A stretch of DNA of 64,000 bases from UBA2334 sp964396895 (lineage in GTDB: Bacteria > Pseudomonadota > Gammaproteobacteria > Burkholderiales > Burkholderiaceae_C). The stretch covers positions 49,514 to 113,513 of the forward strand of contig CAYNGJ010000014.1 of the NCBI GenBank assembly GCA_964396895.1, read 5' to 3'. The notes beneath the pieces are model-generated. The model did no database searches. It had not been told where the DNA came from and saw only the letters and a program-made list of their open reading frames with translations. Of this stretch, positions 26,342 to 33,758 are shown piece by piece. Each line of letters begins with the position of its first letter. Position 1 is the first letter of the stretch. Position numbers and translations under genes: made by a program.

Positions 26342-26559
26342 GCGGCCGCTCCGGTGGCGGCGCTGGCCAGCGTGTTGCTGCGGGCCAGGGCAATGGCTTC
26401 GCTCAGCACGGCGCGGTCGCCCACGTGGTTGGCCAGAATGAGGGTCAGCTTGGCCACCAGCATGTCGGCCTGGTCGTCGGTCAGGTCGCGCTGGGCGTGG
26501 ATCAGCTCTTCATAAAAACTGTCCGGGCCGGCGATGTTGGGTTGGTGTTGCAGGGGCAT
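26338..26559 (-). CDS. small DUF2783-like protein, second copy
   Basis: 73 residues from the ATG at 26559. It shares pattern and length with the protein at 6148-6345 (both around LTLILANHVG / LALLNANALG, each followed by an acidic or polar helix). It is located 33 bases after the second FAD hydroxylase and overlaps the fumarylacetoacetase start. Two independent couplings of this small family to class A hydroxylases in one window argue for a functional link. Confidence 0.75.
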   Translation of the reverse strand: MPLQHQPNIAGPDSFYEELIHAQRDLTDDQADMLVAKLTLILANHVGDRAVLSEAIALARSNTLASAATGAAA

Positions 26560-26592
26560 GTCGGTCAATGGCTCCGTGAGGTGTTCAGTGGG

Positions 26593-28203
26593 TCAGGTCA
26601 GAGCGAGGGCACGGCGCAGGGCGCTGGTGGCACTGGCGGCATCAAAGTGGCGCCAGCGGGCGGCCACGTGCTGGTCGGGGCGCACCAAGTACACCGTGCC
26701 GGGTTGACCATCGTAACGCTGGGTGAGCACGCCGCTGGGGTCGTTCAGGTCTTTGCCGACCTCCAGCACACGGGCCGTGACACCACCCACGCTCACCGCC
26801 TGGGCACCGGGACCAAAACTCAGCAGCGTGAAGCCATCGCCCAGCTGGTTCAGCAGCCAGGCACTTTCGCCGCCCATGTCCACCGGCGCATCGGCGCAAT
26901 TGGTGCCAGGGGCCATGGCACCGGCAAAGGCGTCGGCATCGGGCGTGTTGAGGCTGGACTGCACGTAGGGCGTGGGCGTGGACAGCCGACCACTGTTGAC
27001 CAGGGGGCGCGCAAACGGCTCGGTGCGGGCCAGCTCCAGCACCGCATTGCGCAGGCGCAGCGAGGTGCGGCTTTTGGGCGTGATGAAGTCGGTGGAGCGG
27101 GTGGAGTTGAGCAGGTTGTCGTCTGCGGCAAAGGCGCGCTCTTCGTGGTAGGTGTCCAGCAGGGCCAGCGGGGCCTGGCCTTGGAGCACCAGGGCCAGCT
27201 TCCAGGCCAGGTTGTCGCAGTCTTGCACACCCGTGTTGGCGCCCCGGGCACCAAACGGTGACACCTGGTGGGCCGCATCGCCCGTGAACAGCACCCGCCC
27301 GTGGCGCAGGTTGTCCACGCGACGGCAGGCAAACTGGTACACCGACACCCACTCCAGCTCAAACGCCACGTCAGGGCCCAACATGGCCTGGATGCGGGGA
27401 ATGACGTTTTCGGGCTTCTTCTCTTCCACCGGGTCGGCATCCCAACCCAGCTGAAAGTCAATGCGCCAAACGTTGTCACACTCTTTGTGCAGCAACACGC
27501 TTTGGTTGCGGTGAAACGGCGGGTCGAACCAAAACCAGCGCTCGGTGGGAAAGTCCGCCTTCTTCATGACCACATCGGCAATCAGGAAGCGGTCCTGGAA
27601 GAAGTGACCCGTGAAGTCTGCCCCCACCATGCGCCGGGTGTCGCTGTTGGCACCATCGGCGGCAATGACCCAATCGGCCTGCAGCTTGAACACGCCATCG
27701 GGCGTTTCCACCGTGAGGGTGGCCACATCATCGGTTTGCTCCAGGCTCAGCAGCTTGTGCTTCCAGCGCAGGTCCACCAGCGGGGAGGCGTCACAGGCCT
27801 TGACCAATTCTTCCTCCAGGTAGTACTGCTGGAGGTTGATCATGGCGGGCATCTGGTGGTGCTCTTCGGGCAGCAGGTCGAACTGGTAGGCCAGGTCGTT
27901 GCGGAAGAACACCTTGCCCACTTTCCACTGAATACCCCGTTCGGCATAGCCTTTGCCCAGGCCCAGGCGGTCCCAGATTTCCAGCGGGCGCTTGGCATAA
28001 CAAACGGCCCGCGAGCCCACGCTGACGGTGTTGTTGTCGTCCAGCACCACGCAGGGCACGCCGCGTTGCGCCAGGTCCAGCGCCTGCGTCATGCCAATGG
28101 GGCCAGCGCCGATGATGACCACGGCGTGGCGCTTCAGTTCGCCCGCCCTTTGCTCGGGGCTCTGCACGTAGGCAAATTCAGGGTAGGTGTAGGTGTTTTG
28201 CAT
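26593..28203 (-). CDS. FAD-dependent aromatic hydroxylase, second copy
   Basis: 536 residues from the ATG at 28203. Class A flavoprotein monooxygenase: GxGxxG at HAVVIIGAGPIGMTQ near residue 30, DG motif in VIAADGANSDTRR, GD motif in GRVLFTGDAAHQVSPFGARG, and a C-terminal domain ending VYLVRPDQHVAARW. It is paralogous to the hydroxylase at 4415. It is flanked by the VOC protein (13 bases upstream) and the DUF2783-like gene, and with fumarylacetoacetase downstream a para- or ortho-hydroxylation that yields homogentisate or a gentisate-type compound is plausible. The true substrate is unknown. Confidence 0.83.
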   Translation of the reverse strand: MQNTYTYPEFAYVQSPEQRAGELKRHAVVIIGAGPIGMTQALDLAQRGVPCVVLDDNNTVSVGSRAVCYAKRPLEIWDRLGLGKGYAERGIQWKVGKVFFRNDLAYQFDLLPEEHHQMPAMINLQQYYLEEELVKACDASPLVDLRWKHKLLSLEQTDDVATLTVETPDGVFKLQADWVIAADGANSDTRRMVGADFTGHFFQDRFLIADVVMKKADFPTERWFWFDPPFHRNQSVLLHKECDNVWRIDFQLGWDADPVEEKKPENVIPRIQAMLGPDVAFELEWVSVYQFACRRVDNLRHGRVLFTGDAAHQVSPFGARGANTGVQDCDNLAWKLALVLQGQAPLALLDTYHEERAFAADDNLLNSTRSTDFITPKSRTSLRLRNAVLELARTEPFARPLVNSGRLSTPTPYVQSSLNTPDADAFAGAMAPGTNCADAPVDMGGESAWLLNQLGDGFTLLSFGPGAQAVSVGGVTARVLEVGKDLNDPSGVLTQRYDGQPGTVYLVRPDQHVAARWRHFDAASATSALRRALALT

Positions 28204-28216
28204 GGTGCCGGTCGCC

Positions 28217-28759
28217 TCAATCCAGGGCCTTGAATTCTTTGTCGTGCATCCACGCGGCATGGGTGGGCGCTCGCTTGGTCTGTGCCCATTCGTTGAGCAT
28301 GTCCCACTTCACCTCGTCCAGCGCTTTGTACATCTGGGGTGTGCCCACGTCGGCGCACAGTTCCAGGCGGTGGCCACTGGGGTCAAAGAAGTAAATGCTT
28401 TTGAAAATGGTGTGGTCGGTGGGCCCGATCACCTCAATGCCACTGGCTTGCAGACGGGCCTTGGTGGCCTCCAGCGTGTCCATGCTGTCCACCTTAAAGG
28501 CAATGTGCTGCACCCACTCGGGCGTGTTGGTGTCGCGGCCCATGGGCGCGGCACCGGGCAGCTCGAAAAACGCCAGCACATTGCCCTGGCCCGCGTCCAT
28601 GAAGATGTGCATGTACGGGTCGGGCGCTTTGGTGGAAGGCACCTGGTTCTCGGCAATGGCCAGCACAAAGTCCATGTTCAGGTGCTTGACGTACCACTCC
28701 ACGGTTTCTTTGGCGTCTTTGCAGCGGTACGCGACGTGGTGAATGCGGTCAATTTTCAT
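28217..28759 (-). CDS. VOC-family protein, possible one-domain extradiol-type dioxygenase
   Basis: 180 residues from the ATG at 28759, preceded by GGAGACAAACC. Vicinal-oxygen-chelate fold with the three expected metal ligands visible: His8 (IDRIHHVAY), His85 (WVQHIAFKV) and Glu133 (HRLELCAD). This matches the 2-His-1-carboxylate site of type I extradiol dioxygenases and glyoxalase-like enzymes. The size is that of one-domain extradiol enzymes. Its position between a hydroxylase and a fumarylacetoacetase suggests ring cleavage, but an isomerase or lactoyl-type lyase is also possible. Confidence 0.7.
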   Translation of the reverse strand: MKIDRIHHVAYRCKDAKETVEWYVKHLNMDFVLAIAENQVPSTKAPDPYMHIFMDAGQGNVLAFFELPGAAPMGRDTNTPEWVQHIAFKVDSMDTLEATKARLQASGIEVIGPTDHTIFKSIYFFDPSGHRLELCADVGTPQMYKALDEVKWDMLNEWAQTKRAPTHAAWMHDKEFKALD

Positions 28760-28770
28760 GGTTTGTCTCC

Positions 28771-28820
28771 AAATATCAGTAGCAACAAACACCGCTAATC
28801 AAGCGATGGCGGTATTTTTT
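28771..28820 (+). repeat. dispersed repeat between VOC and metallo-hydrolase-like genes
   Basis: AAATATCAGTAGCAACAAAC, ACCGCTAATCAAGCGATGGC and GGTATTTTTT follow the same order as other copies (A-rich, AGC, CGCTNATCAAGCGATGGC-G, T-rich). The next 40 bases, with AAACAATAGCAATCCGCTC, may be part of a second, truncated copy running up to the neighbouring stop codon. Confidence 0.55.
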
Positions 28821-28857
28821 ATTCAACAAATTATCGAAAAAAACAATAGCAATCCGC

Positions 28858-29817
28858 TCAACCTTCCAGGGATTGCCACATGGCCACATCGCGCTCGGCC
28901 GTCCAGATGCGGGGGTCTGGGAACTGGGTGGCTTCGTCGTAGGCGCGGGTCACGTCAAACGGCATGCAGTGGTTGAAGATGACCCAGTTGCCGTATTTCG
29001 GCTGCATGGCGGCAAAGGTGCGCTCGTACACCTTGCGCAGGTCTTCGCCGTTCGCGGCACCGGCTTTCACGTTGTCGTACAGGTCGCTGATGAAAGCGCG
29101 GGTACCCGCCAAACCAGCTTGCACCTGCTCGGGCGTTTGCAGCGCGGCACCACGGCCGGGCACCAGCTTCTCGGGCTTGAGGGCGGCGATGTTGTCCAGC
29201 GTGGTGGGCCAGTCTTTGAAGTAGGCGTCACCCGCGTAAGGCGTGGCATCGAACTCGACCAGGTCGCCACTGAACAGAATTTTTTCCTGCGGCAGCCAGG
29301 CCACGGTGTCGCCCTTGGTGTGGCCACGGCCCAGTTGCAGAATTTGCACTTCCAGCTTGCCCAGCCACAGCGTCATCTTGCCGGTGAAGGTCATGGTGGG
29401 CCAGGTCAGGCCCTCGGGCACGCTCTCCACGTTCTGGAACAGGCGGGGGAAGCGGCCAATCTCGCTGGCCTTGTCAAACTCGCCGCGCTCCACGATCAGG
29501 TCGCGGGTGTCCTGGCTGGCAATGATGTGCTCGGGGTTGTAGGCCGTGGCACCCAGCACGCGCACCGCGTGGTAGTGGCTGAGCAGCACGTACTTGATGG
29601 GCTTGTCCGTCACCTCGCGGATGCGGCGAATCACGTCCTGCGCCATGATGGGCGTGGCCTGGGTGTCAATGACCATGACCGCATCGTCGCCAATGATGAT
29701 GCCGGTGTTGGGGTCGCCCTCTGCCGTGTAGGCGTAGGCGTGGTCCGACAGCTTGTCAAAGCTGACCTTCTTCACTTCAAGGTCGGCGGCGGAGGCAAAG
29801 GTTTTGGTGCTGGTCAT
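28858..29817 (-). CDS. metallo-beta-lactamase-fold protein with degenerate metal site
   Basis: 319 residues with the overall MBL fold: GDDAVMVIDTQATP, then a motif-2 region reading LSHYHAVRVLGA at residues 79-90, GHTKGD at 165-170 and LFSGDLVEF around Asp185. Relative to the canonical HxHxDH, the Asp and last His are Val85 and Arg86, and the usual GHG near residue 220 reads GRG. The dinuclear zinc site is thus incomplete, so a mononuclear or non-hydrolytic role is likely. It is the promoter-proximal gene of the minus-strand VOC/hydroxylase/fumarylacetoacetase unit. The start is preceded by a long inverted repeat. Confidence 0.72.
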   Translation of the reverse strand: MTSTKTFASAADLEVKKVSFDKLSDHAYAYTAEGDPNTGIIIGDDAVMVIDTQATPIMAQDVIRRIREVTDKPIKYVLLSHYHAVRVLGATAYNPEHIIASQDTRDLIVERGEFDKASEIGRFPRLFQNVESVPEGLTWPTMTFTGKMTLWLGKLEVQILQLGRGHTKGDTVAWLPQEKILFSGDLVEFDATPYAGDAYFKDWPTTLDNIAALKPEKLVPGRGAALQTPEQVQAGLAGTRAFISDLYDNVKAGAANGEDLRKVYERTFAAMQPKYGNWVIFNHCMPFDVTRAYDEATQFPDPRIWTAERDVAMWQSLEG

Positions 29818-29850
29818 GGGCGGGGCCTGTGGGTTAAAAGATTCGTCATT

Positions 29851-29918
29851 AACAAATCCGTTTGATTAAAGTCAAGCGATTGTCCGCAATGCGTTCGTTT
29901 TAGTCAAACGGATTTGTT
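29851..29918. promoter_or_regulatory. long perfect inverted repeat, candidate operator
   Basis: AACAAATCCGTTTGA at 29851-29865 is exactly mirrored by TCAAACGGATTTGTT at 29904-29918, arms of 15 bp separated by 38 bases. It lies 34-101 bases upstream of the metallo-hydrolase-like gene and in the intergenic region shared with yefM. The length and symmetry suggest a dimeric repressor or activator binding two sites with looping. Confidence 0.65.
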
Positions 29919-29919
29919 C

Positions 29920-29930
29920 GGGGTAAACCC
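29920..29930. promoter_or_regulatory. GGGTAAAC promoter element, copy 4
   Basis: GGGGTAAACCC adjoins the right arm of the inverted repeat. It is about 83 bases upstream of yefM on the plus strand and about 103 bases upstream of the metallo-hydrolase-like gene on the minus strand. It is palindromic, so either gene could be its target. Confidence 0.35.
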
Positions 29931-30002
29931 TGAGGTGCACCACAAACCACCCACGATGGTCTTAAAATTGCACCACTTTTTGTACAACTGGAATCGACGG
30001 CC

Positions 30003-30257
30003 ATGAACGTGGTGACCTACTCCGAAGCCCGCAGCTCGCTCAAAACCGTGCTTGACGGCGTGAACAACGATGCCGACGTGACCATCATCAGCCGCCGCAG
30101 CGGCGGCGATGCCGTGGTCATGTCTCTTGACCATTACGAGAGCCTGATGGAGACCCTGCACCTGGTGTCCACCCCTGCCAATGCCAGGGCACTGGCCAAG
30201 GCCATTGCACAAGACAAAGCGGGTGAGGCCATGCGGCGTGAACTGCTGAAAGCCTGA
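30003..30257 (+). CDS. yefM: YefM/Phd-family antitoxin
   Basis: 84 residues. Typical Phd/YefM N-terminal DNA-binding part: MNVVTYSEARSSLKTVLDGV, then VTIISRRSGGDAVVMSLDHY and a C-terminal toxin-neutralising helix. It should bind YoeB and repress its own promoter. The toxin gene starts three bases downstream. Confidence 0.93.
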   Translation: MNVVTYSEARSSLKTVLDGVNNDADVTIISRRSGGDAVVMSLDHYESLMETLHLVSTPANARALAKAIAQDKAGEAMRRELLKA

Positions 30258-30260
30258 GCC

Positions 30261-30527
30261 ATGGGCCGTGACATCCGCTTTGTGCCCGATGCATGGGATG
30301 CCTACGTGTGGTGGCAAAGCCAGGAGCGCAAAACGCTCAAGCGCATCAACACCCTGATCGAAGCCGCAGCCCGTGAGCCCTTTGCCGGCTTGGGCAAGCC
30401 CGAACCGCTGGTGGGCAACCTGTCGGGCTACTGGTCACGCCGCATCGACGGTGCCCACCGCCTGGTGTACCGCGCCACCGATGCCGAGTTGGTCGTCATT
30501 GCCTGCCGGTTTCATTACGACGAATGA
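30261..30527 (+). CDS. yoeB: YoeB-family mRNA interferase toxin
   Basis: 88 residues. RelE-superfamily ribosome-dependent endoribonuclease. The YoeB pattern is seen: FVPDAWDAYVWWQSQERKTL at the N terminus, PEPLVGNLSGYWSRRI with the catalytic Arg region, and the C-terminal CRFHYDE carrying the terminal His-Tyr pair. It looks intact. Its stop overlaps a possible upstream start of the following restriction-modification gene. Confidence 0.93.
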   Translation: MGRDIRFVPDAWDAYVWWQSQERKTLKRINTLIEAAAREPFAGLGKPEPLVGNLSGYWSRRIDGAHRLVYRATDAELVVIACRFHYDE

Positions 30528-30556
30528 CCACACAACAACCGGCCAGGGAGGCCAGC

Positions 30557-33500
30557 ATGACCCCACAAACCTTCATCGCCAAATGGGGCGAGCCAGACGG
30601 CGTGCCCGGCCCTGCCTTTGCCCTGAACGAAGAACAAGGCGCGCAAAGCCACTTTCTGGACCTGTGCGAGCTGCTGGGCGTGCCCAAACCCGGCAGCGCA
30701 GAAGGCTACAAGTTTGAAGAAAAAAGCCAAGTCATAGGCGGCAAAACCGGCTATGCCGACGTATTCATGCAAGGCGTGTTTGCTTGGGAGAACAAAGCCC
30801 CCGGCAAAAACCTCGACTCGGCGCTCAAGCAACTGCTCACCTACAGCCTGGCCCTGTCCAACCCGCCCATACTGGTGGTGAGCGACCGCCTCACCATCCG
30901 CGTACACACCCAGTTCACCGGCCACCCCAGCGAAACCCACACCGTCAGCCTGTACGAGCTGGACCAGCCCGACCAACTGGCCCTGCTGCGCCGCATTTGG
31001 ACGGCACCGCGCAGCTTCAAGCCCAAGCAAACCAGCCGCGACATCACCGAAGCCGCCGCCCAAAGCTTTGCCCAACTGGCCGACAACCTGCGCCAGCGCG
31101 GCAGCGCCCAGGGCACGGGCCCCGAGCGGGTGTCGCACTTCCTCACCCAGTGCGTGTTCAGCCTGTTTGCCGAAGACGTGGGGCTGCTGCCCAGCCGCAT
31201 GTTCGAACGCCTGCTGGCCAACAAAAGCGCCAGCGCCGACAAGCTCACCCAAGGCCTCACCCAACTGTTTTGCACCATGCGCGACGGCGGGCTGTATGGC
31301 GTGGACGACGTACCCTGGTTCAACGGCGGACTGTTCAAGACGGTGGACGTGCCCCCGCTCACCACCGCCGACCTCGCCCCCCTGCGCGAAGCCGCCGCGC
31401 TCAACTGGAGCGCCATTGACCCCAGCATCTTCGGCACGCTGTTTGAGCGCGGGCTGGACCCCTCCAAACGCAGCCAACTGGGCGCGCACTACACCGACAC
31501 CGCCACCATTGAACGCATCATTGGCCCAGTGATGCGCCAGCCATTACTTGCAAAATGGGAGCTGGTAGCGCTTGATATACAAGCGCTACAGGCCAAAAGC
31601 ACCAAGAAAAACGACAAACACCACCGCGCCGCCAGTGCCCGCTTCATTGGTTGGCTGCAAGAACTGGCCACCTACCGCGCGCTGGACCCTGCCTGCGGCA
31701 GTGGCAACTTTTTGTATTTGGCCCTGAAGTGCCTGAAAGACATTGAGCACCACAGCCACCTGCAAGCCGCCGACCTGGGGTTGGACCGCCAAACTGACTT
31801 GGTCACAGGCCCGCACAACGTGCTGGGCATTGAGCTGAACGAATACGCCGCCGAGCTGGCCCGCGTGACGGTGTGGATTGGCGAGCTGCAATGGCGCATA
31901 GACCACGGCTACGAGTTCAAAACCAACCCGGTGCTGGAGCCGCTGGACCACATTGAGTGCCGCGATGCGCTGCTGTGCTTTGCTCCTGGGGATGTGGGTG
32001 CGGGGTCGGGGTCGGGGTCGGATTCGGATTCGGATTCGGGGGCTGGTGAGGGTGTGGGTATGGGTGCGGACGCGGCGGTGCGTGCGGGGCGGGGGGCAGG
32101 GGCTCAAGAGCCTTCGGCTCAATCTTCGCCCCCACCCCCCGCCCCGCCCACCCCACCGCGCAACCCTGATGCGCCAGCAGTTTTGCCGGCTGTGACCGAG
32201 GCGGCGTGGCCCCGTGCCGATGTGGTGATTGGGAATCCGCCGTTTTTGGGTGACAAGAAAATGCGTGCCGATTTGGGAGATGCCTACACCACCACGCTGC
32301 GCGCCACCTACGAAGGCCGTGTACCCGGCGGGGCCGATTTGGTGTGCTACTGGTTTGACAAAGCTCGCCAACACATGGCCGATGGCCAACTTCAACGCGC
32401 CGGATTGGTCAGTACCAACTCCATACGCGGCGGGGCCAACCGCAAAGTGCTGGATGCCATTGCGGGGCAAACGCGCATCTTTGCTGCTTGGAGCGATGAG
32501 CCCTGGGTCAACAATGGCGCGGCAGTGAGGGTGTCCTTGGTGGCCTTCGGGTCCAGCGACTCCCCCGCCATATTCGACGGGCAACCCGTAGAGCGCATAC
32601 AAGCGGACCTCAGCGCAGGCAACAGCCAAACATCCAACCTCACGACCACGCAGCGTCTGCCCACCAACGCTGGCGTGAGCTTTCAAGGGCCAGTGCTGGT
32701 GGGAAATTTCGAGGTGGAAGGCGATGTCGCTCGCCAGTGGTTGCAAAGCCCCAACCCACACAGTCGCTCCAATGCGGAAGTGCTACGCCCCCTGACCAAC
32801 GGCAAAGACATCACGTCCCGCTCGCGCGGACTGTGGGTAGTTGACTTCAACGCCATGCCCGAGCTGGACGCGAACTTGTACGAGCAGCCGTTTGAGCATG
32901 TCAGGGTGCACGTTAAACCCATGCGTGACATCAATCGTGATGAGTCGCGAAAGAAAAGATGGTGGTTACACGGAAGGCTTGGCACTGACTGGCGGCAAGC
33001 GACAACAGCTATCTCCAGATACATCGCCACCTCGCAGGTGTCCAAACACCGCATGTGGGTTTGGCAGCCAGTACCTGTGTGGCCGCATCAAACCGTCATT
33101 GCCATTACCCGCGCCGACGACACCACCTTCGGCATCCTGCACAGCCGCTTTCACGAACTGTGGGCGTTGCGCATGGGTACATCGCTGGAAGATCGCCCCC
33201 GCTACACCCCCACCACTTGCTTCGAGACCTTCCCCTTCCCGCCCGGCCTGTCGCCTGCCGACACCGCGCACCAGCGCACCGAGGCGCTGGCAGGGGGTGC
33301 GCTCATTCCGGCTGATTTGCCGGAAAAATATGAACCAAAAGTGCCACTAGCGCTTACTGGTATTGCGCTGACAGCTACACATTTCATCAACCCCAAGGGC
33401 CACGCCGCTTCAATCGCCCAGGCCGCCAAGCGCTTGCATGACTTGCGCGAGGCCTGGCTGAACCCGCCTGAGTGGACGGTGAAGGTGCCCGAGGTGGTGC

Positions 33501-33751
33501 CGCTGGGGCTGACCACCAGCCCCTACCCCGACCGCACCCTGCCCCGCCCCGGCTTTGAAAAGCAGCTGGCCGAGCGCACCCTCACCAAGCTCTACAACCA
33601 GCGCCCCGCCTGGCTGACGCAGGCACATGCCGCGCTGGATGCCGCCGTGGCGGCGGCCTACGGCTGGGCCGACTACACCCCCGCCATGGCCGACGATGAG
33701 GTGTTGAAACGCCTGCTGGCGCTGAATTTGGCGCACAGCACAACAGGCTGA
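30557..33751 (+). CDS. MmeI-like single-chain restriction-modification enzyme (type IIG/IIL)
   Basis: 1064 residues from the ATG at 30557, preceded by AGGGAGG; an in-frame ATG at 30524 overlaps yoeB. N-terminal PD-ExK nuclease: Asp68, Glu78 and Lys80 in YADVFMQGVFAWENKAPGK. A helical spacer follows. The gamma-type adenine methyltransferase has motif I LDPACGSGNF at 376-385 and motif IV NPPF at 560-563. The target-recognition and C-terminal parts occupy about 700-1064. Between motifs I and IV lies an extra low-complexity linker (about 477-543) with Gly-Ser and Asp-Ser repeats and a Pro/Ala-rich end. Two copies of the dispersed repeat are embedded in frame. The enzyme should both modify and cut its own target. 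Confidence 0.82.
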   Translation: MTPQTFIAKWGEPDGVPGPAFALNEEQGAQSHFLDLCELLGVPKPGSAEGYKFEEKSQVIGGKTGYADVFMQGVFAWENKAPGKNLDSALKQLLTYSLALSNPPILVVSDRLTIRVHTQFTGHPSETHTVSLYELDQPDQLALLRRIWTAPRSFKPKQTSRDITEAAAQSFAQLADNLRQRGSAQGTGPERVSHFLTQCVFSLFAEDVGLLPSRMFERLLANKSASADKLTQGLTQLFCTMRDGGLYGVDDVPWFNGGLFKTVDVPPLTTADLAPLREAAALNWSAIDPSIFGTLFERGLDPSKRSQLGAHYTDTATIERIIGPVMRQPLLAKWELVALDIQALQAKSTKKNDKHHRAASARFIGWLQELATYRALDPACGSGNFLYLALKCLKDIEHHSHLQAADLGLDRQTDLVTGPHNVLGIELNEYAAELARVTVWIGELQWRIDHGYEFKTNPVLEPLDHIECRDALLCFAPGDVGAGSGSGSDSDSDSGAGEGVGMGADAAVRAGRGAGAQEPSAQSSPPPPAPPTPPRNPDAPAVLPAVTEAAWPRADVVIGNPPFLGDKKMRADLGDAYTTTLRATYEGRVPGGADLVCYWFDKARQHMADGQLQRAGLVSTNSIRGGANRKVLDAIAGQTRIFAAWSDEPWVNNGAAVRVSLVAFGSSDSPAIFDGQPVERIQADLSAGNSQTSNLTTTQRLPTNAGVSFQGPVLVGNFEVEGDVARQWLQSPNPHSRSNAEVLRPLTNGKDITSRSRGLWVVDFNAMPELDANLYEQPFEHVRVHVKPMRDINRDESRKKRWWLHGRLGTDWRQATTAISRYIATSQVSKHRMWVWQPVPVWPHQTVIAITRADDTTFGILHSRFHELWALRMGTSLEDRPRYTPTTCFETFPFPPGLSPADTAHQRTEALAGGALIPADLPEKYEPKVPLALTGIALTATHFINPKGHAASIAQAAKRLHDLREAWLNPPEWTVKVPEVVPLGLTTSPYPDRTLPRPGFEKQLAERTLTKLYNQRPAWLTQAHAALDAAVAAAYGWADYTPAMADDEVLKRLLALNLAHSTTG
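31551..31598 (+). repeat. dispersed repeat inside restriction-modification gene, copy A
   Basis: Best-preserved copy in the window. TAGCGCTTG and CAAGCGCTA form a perfect 9-bp inverted repeat with loop ATATA at 31566-31588, flanked by GGGAGCTGG on the left and CAGGCCAAAA on the right. It is in frame and encodes residues about 332-348 of the enzyme, just before methyltransferase motif I. Confidence 0.82.
32003..32038 (+). repeat. hexanucleotide tandem repeat coding for Gly-Ser/Asp-Ser
   Basis: Three GGGTCG units followed by three GATTCG units encode (Gly-Ser)3(Asp-Ser)3. It starts a 200-base skewed stretch (G-rich then C-rich) that makes a flexible linker between methyltransferase motifs. A change in copy number would keep the reading frame. 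Confidence 0.88.
33324..33386 (-). repeat. dispersed repeat inside restriction-modification gene, copy B (inverted)
   Basis: On the minus strand it reads GAAATGTGTAGCTGTCAGCG, a spacer, then TAAGCGCTAGTGGCACTTTT. It is in frame with the coding strand and encodes residues about 923-944 in the C-terminal region. Confidence 0.7.
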
Positions 33752-33758
33752 ACCTGAC

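Noticed and set aside
32003..32038. CRISPR-like tandem repeat
   Set aside because: The repeat unit is six bases without spacers and lies in frame within a coding sequence. It is a simple tandem repeat.
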